Shown one piece after another: positions 7,796 through 16,987 of a stretch of DNA of 64,000 nt. The notes beneath the pieces were generated by a model. That model did not search any database. It was not told the origin of the DNA and saw nothing but the letters and a program-made list of their open reading frames with translations. Position 1 is the first letter of the stretch. Each line of letters starts with the position of its first letter. Source of the DNA: Undibacterium sp. (lineage in GTDB: Bacteria; Pseudomonadota; Gammaproteobacteria; Burkholderiales; Burkholderiaceae_D); contig NZ_JAUSFI010000043.1 of assembly GCF_030651495.1 (NCBI RefSeq), positions 29,538 through 93,537 of the forward strand, written 5' to 3'. The position numbers and the translations under genes are program-made.

Positions 7796-10075
7796 ATGAA
7801 TCTTACCGACAGCAATTCGTCTCTTCCCGCCGCTTCTGAGAAATCAGTTTCACGTTCTTCTGCGCCCAGCAAAAAGAATGTCGCAATACTTCCGACCTCA
7901 GATGTGTCAGCACGGCCCGCAATAACTGGCGCAGCATCAATTACTGACCTCACCAACAGACTTTCGGATTACTTATCTCCGGCAGACCTAAAACTGGTTA
8001 AAGAAGCATATCGTTTTTCAGACGAAAAGCATCTTGGACAAGTACGTAAATCAGGTGAACCATACATTTCTCATCCCATCGCTGTGGCCGAAATTTGCGC
8101 AGAGTGGAAACTTGATGTGCAAGCCATCATGGCAGCACTTCTACATGATGTTATGGAAGATCAAGACGTCAAAAAAGAAGAGTTAATAGAACGTTTTGGC
8201 GCACCTGTGGCAGCTTTGGTTGATGGACTGTCTAAACTGGAAAAAATTGAATTTCAAAGTCATATAGAAGCCCAAGCTGAAAACTTTCGCAAAATGCTAT
8301 TAGCAATGGCGCGTGATGTTCGCGTAATACTCGTCAAATTAGCCGATCGTTTGCACAATATGCGCACCTTAGGCGTGATGTCAGCAGAGAAGCAACGTCG
8401 TATTTCGCGTGAGACCATGGAAGTTTATGTACCTATAGCACATCGACTTGGTCTCAACAATATTTATAGAGAATTACAAGATTTGTCCTTTGCGCATATA
8501 TATCCAATGCGCTACAGAACATTATCAAAGGCAGTGAAGGCTGCTCGTGGCAATCGCCGCGAAGTTGTCAATAAGATCATGGAGGCCGTAAAAAGCGCTT
8601 TAAGCAGCGCCGGTTTGAGTGCGCAGGTCTATGGCCGCGAAAAAACTCTGTATGGCATTTATAGGAAAATGCACGATAAACGGCTCAGTTTTTCACAAGT
8701 GCTGGATGTTTATGGATTTCGCATCGTCGTTGACAATTTCCCCAACAGTTATTTTGCACTGGGTACTTTGCACGCGTTGTACAAACCGATGCCAGGCAAA
8801 TTTAAAGATTACATCGCAATCCCCAAAAGCAATGGATACCAATCGTTGCATACGACATTAATTGGGCCCTATGGCACACCGGTTGAATTTCAGATACGTA
8901 CCCAAGATATGCACCATGTTGCCGAATCAGGTGTGGCGGCGCACTGGCTGTATAAAAATGAAGAAGGTAGTTTGACAGATTTACAGCAACGCACCCACGC
9001 GTGGCTACAATCCTTGCTAGACATTCAAAAACAAACCGGTGATTCTGCAGAGTTTTTAGAACATGTCAAAATTGATCTGTTTCCTGACTCCGTCTATGTC
9101 TTCACGCCAAAATCGAAAATTATCGCATTACCTCGTGGCGCGACTGCACTAGATTTCGCCTACACTATCCACACTGATATTGGAGATCAGGCGATTGCGA
9201 CACGAATCAATAATGAACCAGTACCCTTGCGTTCCGAGTTGAAAAATGGCGATATTGTTGAAATTATTACCTCTCCGAGCTCGCACCCAACGCCTAACTG
9301 GCTAAGTTATGTTCGCACAGGAAAAGCGCGCTCTGCGATTCGTCACTATTTGCGGACTATTAATCTTAATGAGTCAACCGAACTAGGAAAACAGCTGCTG
9401 GCACAGGCATTGGTTGCATTACACCTCAATCCGCAACTACCTGAATCGCTGATAGACAAATTACTCAATGAATCTAGTGCAAAATCTCTGGAAGAAATTC
9501 AGACTGATATTGGCATAGGCAAGCGTATGGCTGCCTTGGTAGCAAGGCATATTCTTGATTTAGTTGAAGACGATTCACCATCAATACCGTTCCAGCAGTT
9601 CGACGGCGACAAATTGAGTAAGCCTGAACCCGTCATCATCTATGGCAGTGAGGGCGTCTCTGTTCAACTCTCAGCTTGTTGCCTACCAATTCCAGGTGAT
9701 CGCATTGTCGGCCAGTTAAAACGAGATCAGGGGTTGGTGGTTCATACGGATGACTGTGAAAATGCCAAACGCATGCAAGTAAAAGAGCCAGATCGCTGGA
9801 TTGATGTTAAATGGGGCGATGATTTAAACCGTCGCTTTGATTGCCGCATCACCGCTATGACGAGCAACGAGCGAGGTGCGCTGGCGCGGATCGCAGCAGA
9901 AATTGGCGAATCTGATGCCAATATCAGCCATGTTAATATCGAAGACGGCCAAGCCAATGATATTACTAATATTCACTTCACCATACAGATAGAAGATCGT
10001 ACACACCTAGCTCGTCTGATGCGCAACGTCAAGCATCTGCCTGGTGTTCTCAAAATCTGGCGCGAGTATGGATAA
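7796..10075 (+). CDS. spoT: Bifunctional (p)ppGpp synthetase/hydrolase SpoT/Rel
   Basis: 759 residues, the length of a long RSH protein. Order of domains: a variable N-terminal leader of about 45 residues; HD hydrolase (GEPYISHPIAVAE, ALLHDVMEDQ); synthetase domain with YGFRIVVDNF and KFKDYIAIPKSNGYQSLHTT; TGS domain (LPRGATALDFAYTIHTDIG); C-terminal ACT domain ending near residue 759. The basic KFKD motif in the synthetase matches the RxKD type of bifunctional enzymes rather than the acidic ExDD of RelA, and the HD residues are intact, so both making and breaking ppGpp are expected. The ATG is preceded by GGGGA about 10 bases upstream. Confidence 0.95.
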   Translation: MNLTDSNSSLPAASEKSVSRSSAPSKKNVAILPTSDVSARPAITGAASITDLTNRLSDYLSPADLKLVKEAYRFSDEKHLGQVRKSGEPYISHPIAVAEICAEWKLDVQAIMAALLHDVMEDQDVKKEELIERFGAPVAALVDGLSKLEKIEFQSHIEAQAENFRKMLLAMARDVRVILVKLADRLHNMRTLGVMSAEKQRRISRETMEVYVPIAHRLGLNNIYRELQDLSFAHIYPMRYRTLSKAVKAARGNRREVVNKIMEAVKSALSSAGLSAQVYGREKTLYGIYRKMHDKRLSFSQVLDVYGFRIVVDNFPNSYFALGTLHALYKPMPGKFKDYIAIPKSNGYQSLHTTLIGPYGTPVEFQIRTQDMHHVAESGVAAHWLYKNEEGSLTDLQQRTHAWLQSLLDIQKQTGDSAEFLEHVKIDLFPDSVYVFTPKSKIIALPRGATALDFAYTIHTDIGDQAIATRINNEPVPLRSELKNGDIVEIITSPSSHPTPNWLSYVRTGKARSAIRHYLRTINLNESTELGKQLLAQALVALHLNPQLPESLIDKLLNESSAKSLEEIQTDIGIGKRMAALVARHILDLVEDDSPSIPFQQFDGDKLSKPEPVIIYGSEGVSVQLSACCLPIPGDRIVGQLKRDQGLVVHTDDCENAKRMQVKEPDRWIDVKWGDDLNRRFDCRITAMTSNERGALARIAAEIGESDANISHVNIEDGQANDITNIHFTIQIEDRTHLARLMRNVKHLPGVLKIWREYG

Positions 10076-10124
10076 TTAACGTCCGACAGCGTCAAGAAAT
10101 AAAAGTAGAATTAAACATCTCAGC

Positions 10125-11483
10125 TTAATGATGCATACGTCTATGCATTCGTCGCAAACCTAACCACACCGTACCTGCGATAAACGGGATCAGCAATCCG
10201 GTAACGAGATCTGGGTTAATTTGCAATCCTATCGCTTTTAATGCCTTACCCGCATATTGAAATAAGCCCGCTACGTAATAAGTAATAGCGGCTACGGACA
10301 AACCCTCGACAGCTTGTTGTAAACGAAACTGTTGTGCGGCACGGGTATTCATCGATTGTAAGATTCTACGGTTCTGTTGCTCTTGCACGATACCCACTCT
10401 CGTGCGCAATAAATCATTTGTATGCGCAATCCTATCTGCTAAAGTTACCTGACGGCGCGTAATAGCCTCGCACGTATTCATTGCAGGAGCCAGACGCCGA
10501 TCCATAAATTCCTCGATGGTAGGAATACCTTCAATTCTGTTCTCTCGCAACTCTTCTATCCGCGACTGCACCAGCCTAAAATAGGCTTTGGATGCAGAAA
10601 ATCGATAGCTATTCTCCGTTGAGAGTTTTTCTGTGCGAGCGGCCAAATCAATAATTTGACGTAACAATATCTGCTCAGAATCAGCATCCCCCATCTCGAC
10701 AGCTTCGAAAGTTGCGCTACTCCCCAGAGTCATCGCTGCAGTCAACTTGACTAATTCATCTTCAATCGCTGTTAATATGGGCGCCGCTTTTTGGGCATAT
10801 GGCAGCCCCAGTAATGCCATCATTCTATAGGTTTCGATTTCCAGCAAACGCTGAACAATACGGCCAGCTTGCTGATCCAAAAAATCTAAATCTTTGACTA
10901 CAAATCGGCTAAATCCATCTGCCTGAATCAAAAAATCTGTCCAAATTTCGCCACGCTGTAAAACATCACTTCCAACCAGAACACTGCCTTCAAATATTTG
11001 CATTATTGGCGCATTAAATGTATCGGAAGAGTCCATCCCTTTAATCAGTACAACATGGGCCGCCACCATGATTTTCCCCTGCAAATCGAGCAACCATTGC
11101 TGAGGCAGATGCCTAATCGGCACTCGATTAAACGCATGTATAACCCCGTGCCCGGCGACATCCTCGCCATTTTCATTTTCGACAAAAGTAAATGTCGCAA
11201 ACTCAGTATGGCACTCCCATTTCAATCGAAAACGACCAAAATCATGGAAAAAATATTTTGCATCACCCATCGGAGAAGCGACGCCAAAATAGGCGCAAAA
11301 TGACGCAAGTATCTCTTGCTGCGAACTTAAATTATCCCCACCGACATGGCTGTCAGTTTTTGCATACACTGCCAGATGCGTAATCGCTTCCGGTGCGCGA
11401 AGACGTAATGAAGGGCGAGAATGAATCTCCGCCGCAAGCGGTATTCGTAAAGGGTGATTTAATTGGGAATAAGCAAGGCTCAT
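10125..11483 (-). CDS. DUF3422 family membrane-anchored protein
   Basis: 452 residues. The N-terminal LNHPLRIPLAAEIHSRPS is the hallmark of DUF3422, a family of unknown function common in Burkholderiales and alpha-proteobacteria. A long soluble region with a heptad-like helical part (about residues 290-390) is followed by two C-terminal hydrophobic helices (VAAITYYVAGLFQYAGKAL; LVTGLLIPFIAGTVWLGL) and a basic tail, suggesting a membrane-tethered protein. It lies convergent to spoT and downstream of greB on the same strand; no function can be inferred from that context. Confidence 0.85.
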   Translation of the reverse strand: MSLAYSQLNHPLRIPLAAEIHSRPSLRLRAPEAITHLAVYAKTDSHVGGDNLSSQQEILASFCAYFGVASPMGDAKYFFHDFGRFRLKWECHTEFATFTFVENENGEDVAGHGVIHAFNRVPIRHLPQQWLLDLQGKIMVAAHVVLIKGMDSSDTFNAPIMQIFEGSVLVGSDVLQRGEIWTDFLIQADGFSRFVVKDLDFLDQQAGRIVQRLLEIETYRMMALLGLPYAQKAAPILTAIEDELVKLTAAMTLGSSATFEAVEMGDADSEQILLRQIIDLAARTEKLSTENSYRFSASKAYFRLVQSRIEELRENRIEGIPTIEEFMDRRLAPAMNTCEAITRRQVTLADRIAHTNDLLRTRVGIVQEQQNRRILQSMNTRAAQQFRLQQAVEGLSVAAITYYVAGLFQYAGKALKAIGLQINPDLVTGLLIPFIAGTVWLGLRRMHRRMHH

Positions 11484-11538
11484 GATTTATTTGGATGACA
11501 ATTTAAATTTTTTCGAATAGGGGTCATACTCACCTTGA

Positions 11539-12090
11539 TCACTCAGGGTAATTCACTTCTAAAATAGTGAGTTCATCCAAGCCCAGCGGGGTTCTTAAGC
11601 TCACGGAATCACCGACTCTTGCCTTAGTCAAAGCACGGGCAACGGGAGATACCCAGCTAATTTTTCCTCTCAATGGATCCAATTCATCCACGCCGACAAT
11701 CGTGACCGTCACTGTCTCACCAAGCTGATTTTCATACAGAACGGTCGCTCCAAAAAAAATCTGATCAGAGCCATGATGCACGCTTGGGTTTACTACCTCG
11801 GCAATATCGAGGCGTTTACTCAAAAAACGTAAGCGCCGATCAATTTCTCGCAACCTGCGTTTTCCATAAATATAATCACCATTCTCGGACCGATCGCCAT
11901 TTGATGCTGCCCACGATACGATATTAACAACCTCGGGTCGGTCTACATCTATCAAATGCAAAAATTCGTCCTTCATCCTTTGATGACCTTCGGGTGTCAT
12001 GTAATTTTTTACGCCAGCAGGAATCTCAGGAGCAGTAACGTCCTGCTCATCATCATCCTGCTCCGTTTCCTTCACGAATGCTTTGTTCAT
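11539..12090 (-). CDS. greB: Transcription elongation factor GreB
   Basis: 183 residues from the ATG at 12088-12090, which gives the family start MNKAFVKE. GreB rescues backtracked RNA polymerase by stimulating transcript cleavage. The N-terminal coiled-coil carries MTPEGHQRMKDEFLHL and the tip region GDRSENGDYIYGKRRLREID with its acidic residues, then the C-terminal FKBP-like domain ending LTILEVNYPE. The frame opens 19 codons further upstream at an ATG at 12147, but that extension is unlike the family. No strong ribosome site marks either start. Confidence 0.92.
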   Translation of the reverse strand: MNKAFVKETEQDDDEQDVTAPEIPAGVKNYMTPEGHQRMKDEFLHLIDVDRPEVVNIVSWAASNGDRSENGDYIYGKRRLREIDRRLRFLSKRLDIAEVVNPSVHHGSDQIFFGATVLYENQLGETVTVTIVGVDELDPLRGKISWVSPVARALTKARVGDSVSLRTPLGLDELTILEVNYPE

Positions 12091-12214
12091 GCGTTCATTG
12101 TAGCGGACTAAAGCAAATTTTTTGTTATCCGCCAACCACAATCGCATCTTCCCTTATAGAATAGTCGTCTGCTGATTACAGCAATGATAATCGCTTTCAA
12201 TTCAAGGTAAATGC

Positions 12215-12862
12215 ATGACTAATGATGCAGCAATAAAATTATTGATCGTTGACGATCATGCCGTTGTGCGGGAAGGGCTAAAACAAATACTGAGTAGCGC
12301 TGCCGACATGGCAGTTGTCGGCGAAGCAGCAACAGGGCTGGAAGCGATTAAAATGTCACGCCTGCTCGATTGCAACATTATGTTGCTTGAAATCTCGTTA
12401 CCAGATAAAAATGGCATAGAAGTACTCAAACAAATCAAAAGCGAATCGCCCAATGTTTCAGTCATCATCTTCTCGACTCATAGAGAAGATCAATATGCGG
12501 TCCGTGCACATAAAGCAGGGGCATCCGGCTATCTGAGTAAAAATAGTCATGCCGCAGATATTATTAGCGCAATCCGACAAGTCGCCAGTGGTCTTAAATA
12601 CATCAGTCCAACACTGGCGCAAGAATTAGCAAATAACCTCAATCAAGAGCATGAGGGTGAACTGCATAAAACCTTATCAGATCGCGAATTTCAAACACTA
12701 ACCTTAATCGCATCAGGTAAAAGCGTCAGTGACATTGCTAAAGAACTGTCGCTTTCCGTCAAGACTATCAGCGAATATCGTGCCCGTTTATTATTTAAAA
12801 TGAAATTAAGGCATAACGCAGAACTCACCCACTATGCGATTAAAAATCAATTAGTCGAATAA
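12215..12862 (+). CDS. NarL/FixJ-type response regulator with Glu in place of the phospho-acceptor Asp
   Basis: 215 residues: an N-terminal receiver domain (1-120) and a C-terminal LuxR-type helix-turn-helix (LSDREFQTLTLIASGKSVSDIAKELSLS, about 150-177). The acidic pocket DD (residues 13-14) and the conserved Lys (GYLSKN) are present, but the position that normally reads LLDISLP reads LLEISLP, with Glu59 from codon GAA where phospho-accepting Asp is expected. Such a change abolishes normal phosphorylation and in some regulators mimics it, so the protein may be permanently active or controlled another way. No sensor kinase lies beside it; a diguanylate cyclase follows 44 bp downstream on the same strand. 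Confidence 0.9.
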   Translation: MTNDAAIKLLIVDDHAVVREGLKQILSSAADMAVVGEAATGLEAIKMSRLLDCNIMLLEISLPDKNGIEVLKQIKSESPNVSVIIFSTHREDQYAVRAHKAGASGYLSKNSHAADIISAIRQVASGLKYISPTLAQELANNLNQEHEGELHKTLSDREFQTLTLIASGKSVSDIAKELSLSVKTISEYRARLLFKMKLRHNAELTHYAIKNQLVE

Positions 12863-12906
12863 TTAACTGACTAGCTCTCCAAAAATACTAAAATAAATCA
12901 GAACTA

Positions 12907-14580
12907 ATGTCAGATGAGAAAAAAATAATGCCAAAAAAGCAACCGCCTACGCTGTTTAAAACACCAACAGATATTGCTCGTGAAACTTTCCGCCGACTTG
13001 CCATTGAACGTATAGCGCCGACACCAGAAGCCTATCGTAAGCTGTATCTGGAAATTTCAGGCGTAGAGGAGAAGGAAGAATCTGCACCGATAGAAACGCC
13101 TCCGGCAATCACTGCGGAACCATCAGAAGCGGAGAAATTACTCAACAGCTTTGCCGACAGTCTGAAACAATCGACCGGAGACCTCTCCAATTTTGGCCAT
13201 CGTTTTAGTCGCGCAATAAAAACGGGGGATTGGAATGACTACAGCAAAGGCTTAACCCAACTCGCGCAAAAAATCACTACAAAACCCACATCCAGTGCCA
13301 TTAGTCTGGTTGATCCAATAGCCCCCATTGCTATCGCATCAAATATCTCTTTAGTAGATGATGATGCAAGGCAATATCAGCGTCAGCAAATTCTGAAAGA
13401 TTTACTCTATCGCACCTTAACCTTGGCGTTAAGCTCATTACTTAGCGCCAATCCAGAGCTTGCCAGTGAATCCGCCGCGTTAGGGGTTGCCGTGAAAGCG
13501 GCAGAGAATGAATCAACCCTCAATCACATCGGTGCGCGTCTGAAACAATTATGTTTTCAGATAGAATTAAAGAGCGGAGATACCGCTGAATTGCAAGAAC
13601 TCTTGCTACGTCTATTTGGCTTGCTGCTGGAAAATGTAAGTGAACTATTAGATGACGACAACTGGCTACGTGGACAGATCGAAGTTGTGCAAAATCTTAT
13701 CACTGGGCCAATAGATCACAGAGCGCTACAGGAAGCTACGCGTAGTCTCAAAGACGTCATCTACAAGCAAGGCGTCTTAAGACATAGCATCGACGAATCT
13801 AAAACCTCCGTCAAAAACATGATGGCCACCTTCATCGATCGTCTTGACGTGATGACGACGAGTACTGGCGTCTACCAACACAAGATGGATGAGTATTCGA
13901 AAAAAATCAGCCAGACCAGAGACCGCAGCGAAGTGAATGTATTAATCGGCGCCATACTCAACGAAACGCATACAGTACAAGTCGAAACCATGCGCTCACA
14001 CGGCATCATGATCGAGGCACAAAAAGAAGTCAAAGAATCCGAAATACGTATTCAAGAACTCGAAGATAAACTGGCCCGTATGAGCGAACTAGTGCGCGAA
14101 GATCAACTCACCGGCAGCCTGAACCGCCGTGGGCTTGATGATATTTTTGAAAGAGAAGCCGATCGCGCCGACCGCCGCGGCACGCCACTGTGCGCCGCCA
14201 TGCTAGATCTGGACAATTTTAAAAAACTCAACGATACCCATGGTCATTCGGCAGGTGACGAAGCCTTGGTCCATCTGGTACGCATCGTCAAGCAAACCTT
14301 GCGCTCGATAGACGTCATCGCCCGTTACGGCGGCGAAGAATTTTTGATCGTCATGCCAGAAACCAGTCTGGATGAAGCAGCGCAAGCCATGACTCGGGTA
14401 CAGCGAGAACTGACCACGCATTTTTTCTCAGCCAACGACCAACGTCTATTCATTACCTTTAGCGCCGGGGTTGCCATCCGAGCCCCACACGAACCACAGG
14501 AATCCGTGGTAAAGCGTGCGGATAAGGCAATGTATGAAGCCAAGAAAACGGGGAAAAATAGAGTAATAACGGCAAAATGA
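12907..14580 (+). CDS. Diguanylate cyclase (GGDEF domain) with I-site
   Basis: 557 residues. The first about 380 residues are not a recognised sensor; they are mostly helical, with a coiled-coil-like stretch (KEVKESEIRIQELEDKLARM) leading into the GGDEF domain at about 395-555. The domain has DQLTGSLNRRGL, MLDLDNFKKLNDTHGH and the active-site RYGGEEF. An RSID motif ends five residues before GGEEF, matching the RxxD inhibitory site, so product feedback is expected. No transmembrane segment is evident. It probably supplies c-di-GMP and sits in a window containing PilZ and EAL/HDOD proteins. Possible cotranscription with the preceding response regulator. Confidence 0.92.
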   Translation: MSDEKKIMPKKQPPTLFKTPTDIARETFRRLAIERIAPTPEAYRKLYLEISGVEEKEESAPIETPPAITAEPSEAEKLLNSFADSLKQSTGDLSNFGHRFSRAIKTGDWNDYSKGLTQLAQKITTKPTSSAISLVDPIAPIAIASNISLVDDDARQYQRQQILKDLLYRTLTLALSSLLSANPELASESAALGVAVKAAENESTLNHIGARLKQLCFQIELKSGDTAELQELLLRLFGLLLENVSELLDDDNWLRGQIEVVQNLITGPIDHRALQEATRSLKDVIYKQGVLRHSIDESKTSVKNMMATFIDRLDVMTTSTGVYQHKMDEYSKKISQTRDRSEVNVLIGAILNETHTVQVETMRSHGIMIEAQKEVKESEIRIQELEDKLARMSELVREDQLTGSLNRRGLDDIFEREADRADRRGTPLCAAMLDLDNFKKLNDTHGHSAGDEALVHLVRIVKQTLRSIDVIARYGGEEFLIVMPETSLDEAAQAMTRVQRELTTHFFSANDQRLFITFSAGVAIRAPHEPQESVVKRADKAMYEAKKTGKNRVITAK

Positions 14581-14641
14581 TTTGATAAAGCTTTGAACCA
14601 GAGTAATGCACCCTCTTTTTTGCCAGATGAAATTATTAAAT

Positions 14642-15394
14642 TTAGTCCCAAACTGCCCATGAACAAAAGGGTTGATTTGGGTCTCGCCTTAATTTGAGAT
14701 TATTTAAACCTATGACTTCTGCCAATGCCAAAGTTTCGCCAGGGAAACGCTGGCAACTCAATTCATCAAACACCAATACAGAACCCTTGACCAGCCGTGG
14801 CAAAATTTGCTCTAGCACATCTTTTGTTGGCTGATACACGTCCATATCAAAGATCGCCATAGAAATTACAGCATACGGATTGTGTGCCAACCAATCTACA
14901 ATCGTAGTGGATGCATCTCCTTTAACCAATTCAAATTTTTTAATGTGACTAATTGGAGAAAGGCTTTCATGTAAACCTAAAATCTCTTCCAATTGCTCTG
15001 CATAGGCATCCATGCTCGCGTAATCCCCCTGCGCTACGACCCCACCATCTTTTTCATGCGGTGCCTCAAAGCCTGAGAAAGTATCAAAGCCAATAATTTT
15101 CCTGGAATAATTATATGGTTCATACATTGCACGTAAATTAGCCAGCAAGGCAAGAGAAGCACCCCATTGCACACCGAACTCGCAAATCACACCAGGGATC
15201 TCGCGTATCAAACTGTAGAGGTGATTGAAATAAAGAATACGCGACAAGGTAATGCGCTTTACAAATAAATTCGAATGCAGGTTCCAATGCGGGCCCATGT
15301 TTGGAACAATGGCATTGCGCAGTGCCAGCAAACGCGCGTCAGCTTCATCTTCCAGTACATTGCGATTTAGTGATTCACCAAGCTTAGTTTTCAT
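14642..15394 (-). CDS. TylF/macrocin O-methyltransferase-like SAM methyltransferase
   Basis: 250 residues. A class I methyltransferase fold is suggested by VICEFGVQWGASLALLANL (SAM-binding loop, about residues 70-88), KIIGFDTFSGFEAP and AIFDMDVYQPTKDVLEQILP. The FDTFSGFE and metal-site-like acidic pattern resembles TylF/MycF enzymes, which O-methylate deoxysugars and related glycans. It is the last gene of the sugar island, overlaps the preceding dioxygenase gene by 11 bp and converges on the GGDEF gene. Likely role: capping O-methylation of the glycan; the acceptor is unknown. Confidence 0.75.
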   Translation of the reverse strand: MKTKLGESLNRNVLEDEADARLLALRNAIVPNMGPHWNLHSNLFVKRITLSRILYFNHLYSLIREIPGVICEFGVQWGASLALLANLRAMYEPYNYSRKIIGFDTFSGFEAPHEKDGGVVAQGDYASMDAYAEQLEEILGLHESLSPISHIKKFELVKGDASTTIVDWLAHNPYAVISMAIFDMDVYQPTKDVLEQILPRLVKGSVLVFDELSCQRFPGETLALAEVIGLNNLKLRRDPNQPFCSWAVWD

Positions 15395-16181
15395 GACGAG
15401 TACTCAATGGGTGAACGAAACCTGGATATTTTTGGAAAAAAATGTTTTCCTTGTCGCCGGTTGGACAACCCTCTTCCAAAAAACCGGAAGAGGTTAAATC
15501 GGAAATTCTGATTTGCGCCGTCCAGCGCGCTTTGTCCGATAGATTAGCCATACTTCTGTGCACGGCCATTTGCTTAAATATCAGTACATCGCCTGGATCA
15601 GCGGAGACCGTTACCGGTGCCGTTGTGATGTCAGTATCAATGGCCAAGTCTCTTTGTAAAAACTGACGTTGTTCTTCAACGGGTTTATCGGAAATTTTTT
15701 TGTAGGGGAGTATCCCCGCCTTATGGCTACCAGGAATAAGTTGCACTGTCCCGTGAATATCATCTACCCGACTAAAGGGTATCCATGCCGTTACCGCATT
15801 GACCGAGCCTAGTAAATACAGCGTATCTTGATGCCAGTCGAACAGATGACGTATATCATGTGGCCGATCATATCGCATATTGCAGCATCCCATCAATACC
15901 GGCAACTGCAGGCCAAGTTCGCGACATGCGGCAAGTAAATCCAGATTACCTGACAGGCGACTCAGACAAGGCAAATAGTGCAGTCGATCATATAATTGTG
16001 ATTGCTTTTCTGGCGTGATCAACTCGGGGTGATAACTGTCAAACGCAAATTTATCTCCAACAATGAATTTTCCGATTTGAGTAATTTCCGCCTTAACCTC
16101 ATCAAATAATTCAGGCTTAAAGAATTTCCTCAAGATAATATATCCATTTTCATCAAAAAATTCTTTCTCTGATAATTCCAT
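15384..16181 (-). CDS. Phytanoyl-CoA dioxygenase (PhyH) family Fe(II)/2-oxoglutarate enzyme
   Basis: 265 residues. It begins with a helix followed by NGYIILRKFF, typical of PhyH proteins. The iron ligands can be assigned to HQD in FDWHQDTLYLLG and a distal His in AVHRSMANLSDKARWTAQIR, whose Arg would bind 2-oxoglutarate. Members hydroxylate lipids, amino acids or natural-product precursors; in a sugar cluster, oxidation of a deoxyhexose or its substituent is a reasonable inference but not shown. It overlaps the downstream methyltransferase gene. Confidence 0.8.
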   Translation of the reverse strand: MELSEKEFFDENGYIILRKFFKPELFDEVKAEITQIGKFIVGDKFAFDSYHPELITPEKQSQLYDRLHYLPCLSRLSGNLDLLAACRELGLQLPVLMGCCNMRYDRPHDIRHLFDWHQDTLYLLGSVNAVTAWIPFSRVDDIHGTVQLIPGSHKAGILPYKKISDKPVEEQRQFLQRDLAIDTDITTAPVTVSADPGDVLIFKQMAVHRSMANLSDKARWTAQIRISDLTSSGFLEEGCPTGDKENIFFQKYPGFVHPLSTRHEN

Positions 16182-16237
16182 ATTCTACCTCTGATTTTGA
16201 TGTCGTTGATGACATCACACTTGGAAAAATGATTGTT

Positions 16238-16987
16238 TTAATTTATGCGCTTGAGAAAGCCGTCCGGTGCCACAGTAATTTGTAGTTTATGCTGCATGCC
16301 ACGATCAATTTCAAATTCCGGATGGATTTGCAAATAACTATGCACTGCCGTTTTTGGGCTATTTCCTGGTTGCCAAGGACGATTTTCAAAAACATCGGCC
16401 GGCACGTCTTCGACAAAGGTATCAAACACCACGCAATAACTGCCCTTACTCACCAATGGTGCGTAGGCTTCCAACTCTGCTAGCACATGTTCGTGAGTGT
16501 GATTCGAGTCTAAAAAAACCATCACCCTTTGCCTAGAGTTTGCAATGGCACGCACTTGCGCTACGATATCAGGCGCGACACTGGACCCTTGCAGCATTTG
16601 TATGCGTTTTGACATCGGATGTTGCAGTATCGCTTGCTTGTTATGCTCTCGGATATCAATATCTACACCCAGGACGAGTGCATCTGACTTGCCGCCACAC
16701 GCTGCGATCAATTCCAGCATAGAGGCTGAAAAAATCAATGAGCCACCATGAGCGATACCGGTTTCTATCACCAAATCAGGCTGTACTGTCCACATTAGTT
16801 CTTGCATCGCCATCATATCAATCGGATTTTGAATGATAGGCCTACCCAACCAGGAAAAATTATAAACATATTGACGACGCATACTTTGTTCCAGCCATTC
16901 TCTGGACTGCGCCTGGAATTCTGTATCTTGTCCAAGTTGCTCGATACGTTGAGCTCTTTCGGCCTCAAATTGTTCAATAGGATTCAT
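16238..16987 (-). CDS. CmcI / rhamnosyl O-methyltransferase-like enzyme
   Basis: 249 residues. The SAM-binding segment VIETGIAHGGSLIFSASMLE and VLGVDIDIREHNKQAI match the cephalosporin-hydroxylase CmcI family, which in practice contains many sugar O-methyltransferases such as rhamnosyl methyltransferases. VFLDSNHTHEHVLAELEAY and FDTFVEDVP carry the acidic/His residues typical of its metal site. The start overlaps the upstream epimerase stop as ATGA (16984-16987). In this cluster it most likely methylates a hydroxyl of the deoxysugar; hydroxylation is less likely. Confidence 0.75.
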   Translation of the reverse strand: MNPIEQFEAERAQRIEQLGQDTEFQAQSREWLEQSMRRQYVYNFSWLGRPIIQNPIDMMAMQELMWTVQPDLVIETGIAHGGSLIFSASMLELIAACGGKSDALVLGVDIDIREHNKQAILQHPMSKRIQMLQGSSVAPDIVAQVRAIANSRQRVMVFLDSNHTHEHVLAELEAYAPLVSKGSYCVVFDTFVEDVPADVFENRPWQPGNSPKTAVHSYLQIHPEFEIDRGMQHKLQITVAPDGFLKRIN

